From Isoetes taiwanensis (lineage: Eukaryota > Streptophyta > Lycopodiopsida > Isoetales > Isoetaceae), in assembly GCA_021234155.1 (NCBI GenBank), contig JAJEKV010000004.1:10974109-11038108 (forward strand): a DNA stretch of 64,000 bases, given 5' to 3'. Positions 36,191 through 48,867 of this stretch are shown here, one piece after another. The notes under the pieces were generated by a model. The model had not been told where the DNA came from. It saw nothing but the letters and a program-made list of their open reading frames with translations, and made no database searches. Numbering within the stretch: position 1 is the stretch's first letter; each line of letters opens with the position of its first letter. The translations under genes were made by a program, and so were the position numbers.

Positions 36191-36560
36191 TTTGCAAGAA
36201 GAAGATCGAAGCGCCGAGAAAAGAAACAGAGAGCTATTTGATATGAGACGGGATGCAGCGGGTGGGTATTTCTACATGGGCCTGGCGGCCGCCGCAGACG
36301 GCAGACGTAGGGTCCAAAATATCTCCGGAATATTCCTCGCCCGTCAACATATTCCGTTTGCACGCCAACCCTTATCCGCGTTGACGGCCATGACGGCTGG
36401 GTGGCTTCTTTTTGCTGCCACGTTTGTAGATATAAAAATCCATTTCTGAGCTTGTGCAGAACACATGTCCCATGTTCGAACCCTCTAGAAAATCCTGGAC
36501 ACGTCATACTCCACGTGGCCACCACATATGCCATGTCATCCTCCAAAAATAACAAATCGA
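36191..36560 (-). promoter_or_regulatory. aldolase promoter region with G-box
   Basis: Upstream of the aldolase ATG on the minus strand. CCACGTGG, a perfect G-box (bZIP/bHLH site), lies at 36511-36518, about 325 bp before the ATG. A GATAAG I-box-like word lies near 36370-36380. The sequence next to the ATG is pyrimidine-rich on the minus strand (CTCTCTGTTTCTTTTCTC), as in plant 5' leaders. No good TATA box was found. The link to light or sugar control is inference. Confidence 0.5.
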
Positions 36561-37850
36561 CTATCTGTTCTATTATTTGTACGTGTCCATAGCCTATTGG
36601 TTTTCGTGGACGCTAAAAAATTTGTTCCACCTATCGCTCCTGCCGTCCTAAACTTTAGATAAGGATTCTGTGATCCCATGTCCATTCTTAAACTTTGGAT
36701 GAAGATTTTGCTATCCCATGTCCATAGGTCTTATGCTCCAATATCTTGATAAGCTTCTAGCAACCGTATGGCCATTCTCATCACATAATCATTGGCCATC
36801 TCATGGTCTACTGTCGATTCAATTCCTATCTGCATCTATATCCATCAAATATTACCAGTTGCCATATTTTTGTTCCCTTCTACCCAATGCTGCCAATTCT
36901 CTATGTCATCAAGTGTTTATGGGGTATATGCTACTTGTAAAGGAAATGTTTATCCTTATGCCAAGTTGAAGGCTAAGAACTTCGCAACATAACATAGAAC
37001 AAAAATGATAGCCAATATGCATGTCTATTCTTATACTACTGAGAGAACGCGCATTCCTTTTATTGGCCATGCTGATTTTAGCAACACTTTTAGTTTTGAA
37101 ATCATAATGCCAATTAGTATTTAGGCATTTAAATATAGGCCACAACTTTGTGCAAACTTTCTAAAGTCGGAGAAATAATTTGTATGGCAAGCTTAAAGCA
37201 CTTGATAATGTCATATTTGCAAAAGATTATCACTAGGTTAGACATTAGGGTGGGTTCACATGCCAGAGTCCTTGTAGCATCCTCGTGACTCTGCTCACAT
37301 GCAACCATGAAATGTGGCATCATTCTGCATGTGCGGCAGTGTTTTATGACGTGGCATGACGAAAAAGGGCATCGCATTTTTCATGACGACATCGCAGTCG
37401 TCACAGTCTTAAAGGTTCCAAATTCATCGATATTTTCTTCAGAAAAAAGCGCATGTGAACTAGATCACCGAGAACCGCATCCAACTTTTGCATGCAAACC
37501 TAGCCTTACAATGTTTGCATAACTTGTAACAATCTATAAACAAATAGCACTATCCTTTGTTGATTAGATGCATAAAGCATTACTAATTATTTAATTGTCA
37601 TGCATGATCAGGAGACAAATATTAAATCATTGTATTAAATATTAATACCATGCCAAGAGACATGTCTATGTGACATGATAGTGGCTATGTCAGAGACATG
37701 TCTATGTCATATGATAGTGGCTATGTCATGCTGCAGTTTGAATATGGTATATATTATATGCACTCATTTGAAACAGCACCATGTTTTACTAAAGAAGGTT
37801 AACGATATAGCTAAAAGTGATTCCAAGTGAAATGTTTTTTATCTATAAGA
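36561..37850. other. intergenic, no gene recognised
   Basis: AT-rich. A sentence-like near repeat (TAAACTTTAGATAAGGATTC / TAAACTTTGGATGAAGATTT, each followed by CCCATGTCCAT) lies at 36648-36725. A duplication around GACATGTCTATGT occurs at 37660-37725. Confidence 0.4.
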
Positions 37851-37854
37851 AAAG

Positions 37855-39734
37855 AATAGAATAGAATAGAATATGATTTTATCGTCCACGGAGACCAACT
37901 GGCCTATGGGACCCAAGTACAAAGATAGATAGATAGATAGAGAGCAGCAGGCGTATTACTACCAGGATTAAAAAACCCCCGCCCCGAAGGGTTTTCGGGG
38001 GAAAAACCTTAGTAGCAATAAGGATGCTGACATACCCTGATTATATACATAATCACAAGTACTGGTGAGGTTAATGTCGGATGGGGGGCATAAGCGAGTC
38101 AGCGTATCCATTACCTCCGAAGGTACGATCCCAACAAGCCTACAGAGGTGCGTTGCTCAAGAGCTCATGCAAGGCGATGGGGCACAACTAACCGAAAGCA
38201 TACCGAGGCAGGATATGCTCGTCACGGACAGCCCGAGGGCGTGACTTTCATCCTCAATGGCTCGCTGGCAAAGACGGCGGACTCTGTCCTCACGCGGCCC
38301 CGAATCCATCTCCCCGTCTCAATGCGGAGGTGGTGTGCACTGTCTTGAATGGAAGCAATCACCCCGGCTTTTCATGGGTAGATGGGTGCGCAGGTAGTGG
38401 TGTGGGCCCCTCGTGAGCATGGGATTAACCTCGCCGTCGATAATTTGCCACCTTGACATGTGATAGGGCCTCTGCATCCCAAAGCTTGGCCATGAAGCAA
38501 GCATCCAGAAATCTTGCTTCAAAGGCACAAGCGTTCCTTCGGTGTATGCACCGGGTCCACATCGTGGTGCCTGCACATTCCATAGCGAGAACCATTGGGC
38601 TTGCTTTGTCTTTCCAAAGAAGCTTTGAGTCGCCGGGCCCATCGCCACCGCCAAAGCAAGGTTGGGCAGCCGGCTTCATCCATAGCCACCACCTTCCGGA
38701 AGTAAATAATGTGACGTTCAGTAGCCCTCCTCTGAATGGAAGGCTTTGTCTCTTGGAGCAAGATCCGATATGGGGCCGTGGATTTCACTCCCGGTGCGGG
38801 CCAAGAAAGCTTTCTCGCACTGCTCTAGATCGTTCCAAGTGGTGAGGGATATCACCGCCCCCACACTTCTTCCCCATAGAGGAGGACCCGGTTCAACCAA
38901 GGCCACGAACAAGTGTGCTGGTGACCCCATGCATATAGCTACGCCAGGATTTGTTGTTTTGCATTGCATCTGGGGCTTTCCACCGCAGTTGATGACGAAA
39001 CGATGGATGCATCCCGGTGTGTGTGGTAGTAGAAAACTCAATGCCCAAATACTTATAAGATCGAGCCACCTCCACTACCGCCTTACGGTAAGTGAATGAG
39101 GGAAGGCGTGGGTGCCGGGAGGGATGATGGGACCAAAGAAGACACCCTTGTCTTGGCCAAGTTAACTCTCATGTCGCTGAATTGGCGTAAAGTGTCCAAA
39201 GCATCCGGTGGCGTTGCATGTCCTCCGGGGTATATGCGAAGCAGGCCAACATCATCGGCATATATAAGTTGCCGGATTATGTGGTGCATCAACCGAAGCG
39301 CCTCCCAGGTGCTTTCGGCCTAGCCATTCTTCTAGCTGGTCAATGTACAAGCCGAAGAGCGAGGGGGATAGAGGGCAGCCCCGGGCGCACCCCAATGCTA
39401 CTAACAACGGGCTCCCCGCGGTGTGAGACGACCCAGGAGCAAGCCTCAGATAGTCCGTATATAGCATTCTCGCAAGTCGACGGGGGGTCCCCGGGTCGTC
39501 TCAATGGGTCCCACAACTTATCCCGAGGCATTGTGTCAAAAGCCTTTTGCGAAATCCACAAAAGCAACAAGATCACAGATTCAAGGCCGATTCCGGCTAT
39601 CCTCTATGAGTGTTCGCAGAGTGAAGATATGGTCAATAGTAGAATGTCGGGGCGAAGCTTCGCCACTGTAAATCTTGACCCGCGACTTCTCCATCCTCTG
39701 CCCAAAGTGTCAATCGCCGCTCAAGAATCGTAAA
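37855..39734 (-). mobile_element. LINE copy 2, 5'-truncated
   Basis: The 3' end at 37855-37910 has a (TTCTA)n tail (minus strand) adjoining the conserved GTCTCCGTGGACGATAAAA. The RT is decayed (QKAFDTMPRDKLWDPLRR near 39520; GLYIDQLEEWLGRK near 39340). The C-terminal blocks RHIIYFRKVVAMDEAG and MAVAMGPATQS match the main LINE. An internal GATA run lies at 37922-37940. Truncation at about 39734 lies within RT. Confidence 0.85.
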
Positions 39735-40320
39735 GCTCCATTAGAGACCAATTGTTGTCTCTAAGATGCACATACCACACTAATATTGCTCCATGGGTCT
39801 TCCCCTAATCACCTTATATTTCATGGCCTTAAACAAGTCTTTAAGGCGTCGATCGAGTGAACCAACAAATTAGCAATCAATCACATGAAGGTAATGATCC
39901 AAAAGGAGGCTATACTTGTGAAAATATTTTTTTTTTTTTTTTTTTTTGAAGGATGAAATACAAACGTCTATCAATCAAAATTAGGAATTACGGAATGTAC
40001 TTATCTCAACTAGTTTTATAAGCAGAAGAAGATTCCCCCATATTACGAACTTGAAGCACTATGTGCTTACTCTAGTAAGAAGACTAATGATAAGTAATTT
40101 GAAAATACTGAATCCAAATATAGTCCTTCGCATCTGGCTCAAGGGAAGAACACTTACAAGACATCAACATCTTAGTCTGGGCTACGTCGATAAGAGCGAA
40201 ACTGAAGTAATACCAATGTACTAGTTTTACCTTTTATGTGAGGTGGTTGTGGGCCTAATACATCGTCTTTCAAGATTGACATTAGAAAATAACTAAATTG
40301 CTTTATTATGGAGGACAAAT
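39735..40320. other. non-genic spacer between two LINE copies, with a 21-T tract
   Basis: AT-rich without coding signal. A run of 21 T at 39927-39947 could be the A-tail of a minus-strand retrosequence whose body would lie at 39948-40320, but that body is not recognised. Confidence 0.4.
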
Positions 40321-40321
40321 G

Positions 40322-41460
40322 GTATGAGAATAGAATAGAATAGAATATGATTTTATCGTCCACGGAGACCAACCATGGCCTATGGGACCCAAGTACAAAG
40401 AGAGAGCAGCAGGCGTATTACTACCAGGATTAAAAACCCCTCAGAAGGGTTTCGGAGGAAAAACCTTAGTAGCAATAAGGATGCCGACATACCGCACGCT
40501 TATATACATAATCACAAGTGCAAGTGAGGTTAATGCCGGGCGAGGGAGGCATAATCGAGTCCGCAGATCCATTACCTCCCTGAGGTACGATCCCAACAAG
40601 CCTACAGAGGCCGCGGCTCATTAGCTCATGCGAGGGGCCACGATGGGGCACAACTAACCGAGCATACCGAGCCCAGGATATGCTCGTGACGCATGAAGCC
40701 CGGAGGGCGTGACTTTCATCCTCAATGGCGCCCCCGTGGACAAAGATCGGCGGACTCTGTCCTCACGCGGCCCCGAATCCATCTCCCCGTCTCAATGCGG
40801 AGGTGGTGTGCACTGTCGCGAATGGAAGCAATCTCCCCTGCGCTTTTTCATGGGTAGATGGGTGCGCGGTAGTGGTGTGGGCCCCTCGTGAGCATGGGAT
40901 TAACGTTGTCGTCGATAATTTGCCACCTTGACATGTGGCGGGGCCTCTCGCATCCCAAAGCTTGGCCATGAAGCAAGCATCCAAATGCTTGCTTCAAGGC
41001 AGTAGCGTTCCTTCGGTGTATGCACCTTGGTCCACATCGTGTGCCTGCACATTCCATCGAGAACCACCGGGCTTGCTTGTCTTTTCAAAGAGGCTTTGAG
41101 TCGCTGGCGGGCCCCATCGCCACGCCAAAGCAAGGTTGGGCAGCCCGGGCTTCATCCATAGCCACCACCTTCCGGAAGTAAATAATGTGGCATTCAATGA
41201 GCCCCCTCAGAATGGAAGGAAGCTTTGTCTCTGGAGCAAGATCGATATGGGACCGTGGATTTCACTCCCGGTGCGGGCCAAGAAGGCCTTATACTACACT
41301 GCTCTAGATCGTTCCAAGTAGTGAGGGATATCACTGGCCCCCACACTTCTGCCCCATAGAGGAGGACCGGTTCAACCAAGGCCCTGAACAAGTGTGCCTG
41401 GTGACCCCATGCATACAGCTCTGCCTTGTGACTGTTGTTTTGCATTGCATACAGCTTTGC
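40322..41460 (-). mobile_element. LINE copy 3, 5'-truncated
   Basis: 3' end at 40326-40385 with a (TTCTA)n tail and the same GTGGACGATAAAA motif. The body matches the 3' 1.1 kb of copy 2 closely (MDACFMAKLWDARG, MLWRGDGARQRLKA, NDLEQCSIRPSWPAPG). Truncated near 41460 upstream of the C-terminal domain, with RT absent. Confidence 0.85.
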
Positions 41461-41647
41461 CTTGAGAGAAAACAATTTGGAGGGGTAGTCAACTATAGAA
41501 ACCTTGTCGAAAAAAAGATGAAAAGGAGGCAACAGTTATAATACATTCATGAACTCCTAGAAGGTGGTATGTCTAATGAGGGTTTAGCACAGAATGCGAT
41601 ATGGTGTTGCTCAGAAGAGCGGCTCAATGGTCAAAAGGAGGGAGACT

Positions 41648-41790
41648 TGGCATAGAGCAGAATAGAGTATGTCCACGAAGATTTATAGGCCATGGGATAC
41701 ATACAGTGGGCTAGTACAACCACTATCAATATTATTAAAAGACCCTGCCTCAAAATGTTTTCAAGGGAAAAACCTTGGCATTAATGATAA
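41648..41790 (-). mobile_element. diverged LINE 3' end
   Basis: GAGCAGAATAGAGTATGTCC...GGCCATGGGATAC and later CAAGGGAAAAACCTTGGCA match the 3' UTR of the LINE copies (TATGGGACCC... and GGGAAAAACCTTAG) with many changes. An old, very short truncated insertion. Confidence 0.55.
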
Positions 41791-42890
41791 AAGTCAATAA
41801 TAGACCACCCTGATACCACCATAAGACGGTGGGATGGATTTTCCATAAACATTTGGATGTTTTGGACAGTTGGTTAGGCCGGGTTGGTTAAAGAACATTA
41901 CATTTCGAGTTCGAGTGTCCATGGAGGCACGTATGACTTGGATATTTTTGGATGGTATAGTCCTGACTTAGTCTTGGGACACCATGGGATAGTGTGGTCT
42001 ATAGTCTCGTGATACTCGAGGACGAGCATAGTTTCAGCGGCAGAGATGAGACTGCTCGAGTAGATCTTTCTATCCGAATGAATTCTCAGTTATGTACAAG
42101 GAAGTTATTGTGTTTGCACAAGGAAGTTATTGTGTTTTCAGAGCAATAGCTACATTTGGGTGGGCTTATGTAATCTTCCTTAAACACCCCGGCCTAAAAC
42201 ATTCGGATGTTTATGGGAATCCATTCCACCCTCTTATGATCAGGAAATGCAACACCAAGACTTTTCCTTATCTAAAGAAACAATTCTCAATTCTACTTAA
42301 CATTTATAGTTCTCAATCATTCTGCACATGCAAGTGCAACCTTAAGTACTTCCAAGTGTATCGTAATATATCATACCACAAGTTTATTTGCTTGCTTCCT
42401 TATCCCGGAAAAAGCTTTTAGCTATTGCATCAATTCGCATAGGGTCCCACAAACTACAGATTGAGACAAGTAGATGGGAGCGGCTGCAGTTGCCGCAAGA
42501 AGTGAGATTATATGCATGTTGCCAGTTACATGTTATTGAACTCTTATGCACGATTTTATTAATTTGAGAAAAAGTGCATTCTTGGACCGCTCTAAATTGT
42601 TTCCAAGGTGCATTTTGAAGCATGGTTTTGATTTGGTCTAAATTCCAACAAAGCTAGAGGGCCTATGAATATGACTCTTATTTTGCTCACGAGAAGCAGG
42701 CTAGGAAAAATCTCTAGAAAACTATAATTCTTCAATAGTTGCAAGACCAAACAATTAAATACATACATAATTTCGCTCAGCAAGTTGTAACTACGATGTT
42801 TTGGATGCACAATGTGGAAATAAGAAAAAATTGATGCAAACATCAATCTTGTTAATTTGGAATTTTCCGGTATGGCCGAAAAGATTTTTG
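41791..42890. other. intergenic, no gene recognised
   Basis: No domain in any frame. GGAAGTTATTGTGTTTGCACAA and a near copy are adjacent at 42100-42135. Confidence 0.35.
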
Positions 42891-42898
42891 GATTTTTT

Positions 42899-43186
42899 TT
42901 AAATTCGATTTCCTAAGATTTTTGGGGTTTCTGGACGTCGAAATTTTTTTCCGATATTCCAAAAAACGTACAATTTTTCGTTGTGGAGAAATGTTTTCTG
43001 AGATTTCTCCTTAATCCGGTCGAGAGGGCATATCGATGCCACACAATCGGCATGCATTTTGGTGGCATCGAGGAAGATATATTTAGAGGGATTTTCCAGT
43101 GCGGCAAGGGTGCCCAGGTTTGATTGGTACTGCAGTTTGATTTCGTCGCGAATGGTCCAACGGATTCTGCCATATGATGTGAGCAT
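42899..43186 (-). other. unrecognised coding-like fragment
   Basis: 95 codons in one frame: MLTSYGRIRWTIRDEIKLQY, ALENPSKYIFLDATKMHADC and CPLDRIKEKSQKTFLHNEKL. The composition is protein-like, but no family is recognised. It is close to the RING relic and upstream of a Helitron-type end, so it may be a captured exon. Confidence 0.25.
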
Positions 43187-43441
43187 AAGCTTTCTTTTCC
43201 TTTAGGTTTTCGTCAGAGCTCCATCTTGCTCATATGTGAGGCAGGTTGCAGATCATTGTAAGTACGTGTACCAGAAGAAACAATATGCTAAATCCGATTG
43301 TTTGTTTATGAATAGGTGAAGGCAGATAAAACGTTGTCTCAGAAAAGGCGTTAGCTGATTACTATTTGCAGAAGAAGTTCTTCCATATGGTGGTATATTA
43401 ATTATGAAAGGTAGGCATCTATCTTTTACTGTAATATGACA

Positions 43442-43955
43442 TGCTGCTGACTTTGATTGTTATAGATTTGAAGGGGTTACAGGCCTGGAAGAGGATTGGT
43501 TGTATTGCAGATATCAAATGCAGTTTCAGATATCAGCAGTGTAGAAATATGCCAGCCAGCATGCAAGCGGATTCTAATAGCAGATGTTCAATGCAAAGGC
43601 TTATGCACAAATGAGAAGCATCTAGAAGCAAAGTGGGCACTGATGTTAGACAAACTTGCCTCCTCCATATCTACCATTTTCAAGCAACATGATTGAAGAT
43701 GAGGATTGTAATTCCTTGATAGAGACTGGAAACAATGGTGCACCTTATGAAAATGCCACTAAATGTCCTATATGCTTTGGACTTTTAATAGCTCTGTTAC
43801 AGTCTATGGACACTAATTTTTATTCTCACTGCATCAAAGAGGTTGTAAACATGTGTGACAGATCATCCAAATGTCTAATATATCGAACACTAATGCAGCC
43901 TTCTGACATTATTTTTACGTCCGTTAACAAGCTGCGGAAAGTCCCCCAGACCTAA
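43442..43955 (+). pseudogene. BRCA1/BARD1-like RING finger relic
   Basis: Spread over two frames: LEAKWALMLDKLASSI, then KCPICFGLLIALLQ, NFYSHCIKEVVNMCDRSSKC and LMQPSDI...VNKLRKV. This follows the order of a BRCA1-type N-terminal RING (KCPICLxLL...CIxxxM...CPxCR...VxxLVxIF). Only the first Cys pair is intact. The central Cys/His positions and the last CPxC (now CLIY) are lost, so it could not bind two zincs. A frameshift separates the parts near 43690. Confidence 0.5.
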
Positions 43956-43959
43956 ATGG

Positions 43960-46900
43960 CGAATATGATGCTAAGGTGCATATTTACGTTTCCTTTTTTA
44001 AAGGACAAGCACTTATTGGTGTTACTGTTCCTGTAGATCTCAGCGGTACTTTCAGAATAATACTGCTAAGCGACAAGGATCTTGATGCAAAGGTTGTAGT
44101 CTTCAGCTCATAGAGCCACCTCCTGAACATCATCTCAGCTGCATTACATGATAATAACGTGGCCCATACTTATCTCGTGCAGATCGAAATTATGCACAAT
44201 TATTTGATCTAAGCTGCATTCACTTCTATATAAAGATTGATCTGCATAAGTTCTAGAGATATGGCGCATAAGTAGCTACTTATTTTGTTTTTTGATTAAA
44301 TCGTTTTCCTGGCATATTTGTCTTGCTATACTTTTGCATGATATCATGTGCTAACTAGAAGGAATCAGAAAGATTTGTGCTCGATCTTTTGTACTGCATC
44401 AATATGCAATTAGGATTAACGATGTTTGCAGGTTTCATCATCGGTAGCATTTACTCTTCTATGCCAATCAACTTAAGAGAATGTGAAGCATGATGTTCAT
44501 CTTCATAGTTTTTACCAGTAGTTTTGGATGCTATCTCAACATGTTCAGAACAAGCTGGAAAGAGCAATTCTCTGCTTTGTCCTACAAGATAAGTTGGTTT
44601 TCATGGACAATGCTTTTCAAGATCTCTCTAGCATTCAAATGCATGCATTTTTAACCTAGTTGCATCTACAATAGATTGATAATAGTGCCAAGATTCTGCA
44701 TTCTCCTAAGTCTATGTTGTCTCATCAATTTATTGGATTTTCATTTGATTCCTGCGTTGTTATGATCTTTACTACCATATGTTCCAGCATTTTCTCATTA
44801 TGTGTCATCTGTTCCAACTATAATATCTCAGTCAGACCTAGCAGGCTCAAGGCTTTGCTCAAGGCATGGCTTTAACAGTTCAGCTCAAAGGCTTCATCCA
44901 TCAAAAATGTCCTTGGGGATGTATGTAGTGCCATGAAGCCAAGAATTATATGGCCCTAAGGCACAAAAGAGTTTCTTCAATTTTAGTAGTACGTAGGCTA
45001 CAGGGAAGGGGCTTTCATCGTACACAGATTTAGGCACAAAGCAGTTTCTTCAGTTTTAGGAGTATGTAGGCTAAAAGGAAGGGGCCAGGTTGGACTTGCA
45101 TCGTACAAGCATTCATTAAGCATATGCGGCATGCAACTATTATGAAGGAAGTTATATGCATTTACTGGACTCCAAAGGGGCAATTTAGATAGGTTGTCTG
45201 TTCAATTTAATGAGTTCAATTTCATGAGCTCTCTGGTCTTCATTTATTCCAAGTTATCTTTTCTATTTAGCAATTGCATAAGGATTGTTTTGCATATGTC
45301 TCAATTATAGGTTACTTTTGGATACGGTCTCACTTACAGGATATGTGCCCATGCACAACAATATCCAGTTAATACTTGGTATAATATGATGTTTGTTGCA
45401 ATTAGGATGATCAAATATCCCCTGCATTCCATGATATAATTCACGTAAAGTGTTTATTTATTTTTTGTTTCATTGGTATTAGATTAGGGTTTAGGAATGC
45501 ACATCATGAAAAAGTTATTAGGCTATATCAAATGTTTCAGGTCATTATATACTGCATTATTACCTTCTTTAGATTAATAGAATCCAATTATTCGCCTTCA
45601 TGACCACTATTATGGCAGAGCATGTAATTAAAGTTTCTTCACTTCTAGAAGCAGCAGTTGCAGGGTAAATCATCCTGCATATGCACAAACATGGCATGGT
45701 CTGAATTTCCTTTGGTAATGGAAGTCTGTTAACTTTCCAAATCCTAAGCTAATGTGGGCTGGCTCAGTACTTTTTTATTTTATTCCTTGGTAGCCTGATG
45801 GCACAACAGATGGAATGCAATAATAATCCCATTTTCAATTAAACAAATCGGTTGCAAAGCGAGCTGCAAGCAGATGAATATTCAGAGTCTTTCTTTGTGA
45901 TAGATTGAATTTTGTTCAGATATTCCTTAAAATTTATAGTCACATCTGTTACACTTGCAGCTTTTGGCCTTCTAGCTCTTTGGTTGGGTTGGGTTGGAGA
46001 TGGCAACCAAGTACATACGGAGAAAGCCTTTCTATTCTCTCCGCTCTTACATCACCTTGAGCACTTTGAGCACCAACCAACTGCTGGGTATTCCTTTCAT
46101 GTTCGATTTTCACTTGGTCATTTCATTTTCTCCTCTAGGTACTAATGCTGCTGTTATAGAATGGGTTGACTAACCAGTGGAAGTTTGTCAGAGTTGACAG
46201 TTTTTTTGTTGTAAAACATTTGATAATAATAATACATATGCAGGGATCTAATACATTGACAAGCTCTATGCGAATTCTTCATTCTATATTGTCCACCATG
46301 TTACATACACTAATGCATGTGCCCAAATTGTTGATTGAACTCACGCGTTAAAGTGTTGTACACCACGCTGCATCCATTGTCATGCATGCAAATTTGCAAG
46401 GGAGGCTTGCCATGATTAGTTCTTATTATGCATCTCAAGGGGCCATACATGTTTCTTACAGTTTCATTTCATTTGATATTAACATTGCTATCACCATCAT
46501 CAATAGAACTAAGGAAAAGAAAATCAATCTATGCTTATCTATAGCTTCAAGCGACAATGTAGAGTCGATTTCTTCCCAAATATTTAAATTTTGCACTATG
46601 GCAAGTTGTACCATTTAGACATTCCCCAAATAACTACAATATGATTTTCTACCATGGCTGCAGTTGTAATATAAAATCCTCTATATTATCATATGCACAC
46701 ATAATTTTCATTGACTAAAACTTTTTCTTTTCCCTCCTATTGCCTCATCTATGGAGTGACATTTCCAACATGACATATGGATCCATCTCACACCAACAAA
46801 CCTTAAACACTATGAAGCACAGTCTAATTATGACATGATTCATTTTATCAGACTGTTGCATCCAAAAATGTGTGCCTAGAGCACAAACTTCGTGCTTCAT

Positions 46901-46984
46901 TGACACTACTACAATTTCCAAATGCAAATTGATGCTCCAAATTTCCACTTAGCAGTAAGCAATGACCTTTCAAACTATTACTAG
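43960..46984. other. long non-coding stretch inside a probable Helitron
   Basis: AT-rich with scattered short frames and no domain recognised. A near repeat (TAGGCACAAAGCAGTTTCTTC / AAGGCACAAAAGAGTTTCTTC with GGAAGGGG) lies at 44955-45090. It is bounded on the right by a Helitron-type 3' end. Confidence 0.4.
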
Positions 46985-47012
46985 GCCCGGCAACGCCGGG
47001 CAGAATAACTAG
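46985..47012 (+). mobile_element. Helitron 3' terminus (hairpin plus CTAG)
   Basis: GCCCGGC-AAC-GCCGGGC (46985-47001) is a perfect 7-bp stem, followed by AGAATAA and CTAG (47009-47012) and then T. A GC hairpin about 7-11 bp before CTRR, with insertion before T, is the diagnostic rolling-circle Helitron end. The 5' end (TC... after A) was not located, so the length is unknown. The RING relic and unknown fragment upstream may be its captured cargo. Confidence 0.75.
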
Positions 47013-47735
47013 TTACTTATTAGTATACAATTTATATGTTTTAAAGCAATTATGTCGGCTAATATTATATCTGTATGATATACAGGAAAACTAAGATTCT
47101 TAAAGAAACATCTTTTATACATGATGTTAGTGGTCCACAAGATCGGAATCGCAATCTGACCAAGCCAACTTCCAGCTTTCATGTCCTGCTAACTCTTCCA
47201 CAAGTCTGCCTAGGAAGCATTGAATCAGCCTAAAAAGCCTTCAATACACCCGAATCATCTTGAGACCTTGTTAAAGCCTTGAATCTGACTTTTGCTCATG
47301 AAACAAGCCTATAATAATCTAATAATAGCCCCAAATCTATCTAGAAAGCCTTGAATTAGGGTAAACGATATTCAACATACCCCAAATTATCTTGAGCCAA
47401 TGTAGGAATCTGTTGCTAAGAATTTGAGATGGAATTCTGGCTGAAAAAACTGTGATACATGAATTGTCTCTACAACACATAATCTGCTTGGGTCGCTGGG
47501 CTACTGGGCCGCTCCTCCCCTGGCCATTAGTCGCCCGTCCCCTAGCTGTTGGCCGCTTCTCCCTTAGTCACTTCTTCCTTCGCTGCTGATCTTATCTAAA
47601 GCTCAAGCAACACACACGTGGTTAACATTTCAAATTTATTGCACCCAAGGTACATCCATTTCAAATTTATCCCGCCCAAGGCACATTGTTATCATTTGAA
47701 TTAAAAGTAAAGGTCAGGCACGTGGTCAGGAAGGA
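47013..47735. other. intergenic, no gene recognised
   Basis: It contains degenerate repetition of CTTGAAT...AGCC phrases (47210-47400). No coding content was seen. Confidence 0.4.
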
Positions 47736-48720
47736 AGGAAGGAAGGAAGGAAGAAAGGAAGGTATTTTTATCGTCCACGGAGACCAATGACCCAATACAA
47801 AAGCACAGCAAGTGGATTACTACCCGGATTAAAAAACCCCCGCCCCGAAGGGTTTTCGAGGGAAAAACCGTGGCAGCAATCAGCCTGCTGACAAACTGTT
47901 CCAATATACGAAATTCAAAAACACACAAATATATACACTCATATACCGTACCCATAGTGCCTGATCAACGAGCAGCCAGGCGGGGGCAAAGGTGGGCTCG
48001 CAGATCCAGTACCTCCTGAATGTACGACCCTAGGGCACGCGTCTTGGCGGTGTGTTCATCGGCAAATGTAGGGGCAAGTCCCGGCCGCATACTAAGGGAA
48101 CATATCCGCCCGGATCGGACCAATCCCGGGCAACTCGAAAAGTGTGAGACTCGCCCTCAATGACACCCGGTTTGACAAAGACAGCGACAGAGCGTCCCCG
48201 GCGGGCTCCCCAATCCACGCCTGCCTCGATCGCGGAGATGGTGGGCACTGTATGCGAATGGAGGCAATGAGTGCGCTTTTGAGGGGCCGGGAACGCAGGT
48301 AGAGCTGCGGGCCTCGGACCAACGCGGGGTTGATGTGCTCCTTGTAATGGGCCGTTTTGACCTGCTCTAGAGCGTCGGGGTCTCAGAGCTTGCCAAGGAA
48401 GCAAGCGTCCAGGTATTCCCGCAAGCTGTCACGGTCGGCCTCTGTGTCCACCTGCACGCATCTGTGCTCCTGCACGTTCCATCTGGCGAACCACTGATCT
48501 CTCTTACCCCTCCAACAGGCCCTGAGCCGCTGCGGGCCCATTGCCACAGCGTAAGCTAGGTGCGGGAGCCGAGCATCACCCATATTAACCACTTTCTGAA
48601 AGTAGACGATGTGTCTATCAAGGGCTGCCCCCTGAAGCGGCAAAAATCCAGTTTCCTGTAGCAGAATCTGATAGGGGACTGAAGGTTTCACCCCAAGTGC
48701 CCGTGCCAAAAGGGTTTCCC
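47736..48720 (-). mobile_element. LINE copy 4, 5'-truncated, (TTCC)n tail
   Basis: The tail at 47736-47763 is GGAAGG repeats on the plus strand, next to GTATTTTTATCGTCCACGGA. The body encodes the C-terminal region: GVKPSVPYQILLQETGF, RHIVYFQKVVNMGDARL and MGPQRLRACWRGKRDQW. It ends at about 48720, upstream of which RT is absent. A distinct subfamily from copies 2 and 3. Confidence 0.85.
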
Positions 48721-48867
48721 TTAAGAAAAAATTTTAACCGAGTAAGTTTAAAACACTTGGCGAATTTCATATATTAGAAGATAGTTATGGTGGCGAATAT
48801 TTTCTTTTCTAAAACTTTGAACATAGTACATAAGGCACATTTTTGCCTAGGGATATTGAAGTATATA

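Noticed and set aside
39927-39947. Poly-T tract as a transcription terminator
   Set aside because: No pol III gene precedes it. A retrosequence A-tail on the minus strand is more likely, though its body was not recognised.
37900-41500. Possible CRISPR-like or gene array from the repeated blocks at 37.9, 40.3 and 47.7 kb
   Set aside because: The repeats are 3' ends of LINE copies, shown by the shared ORF2 C-terminal coding blocks and tails.
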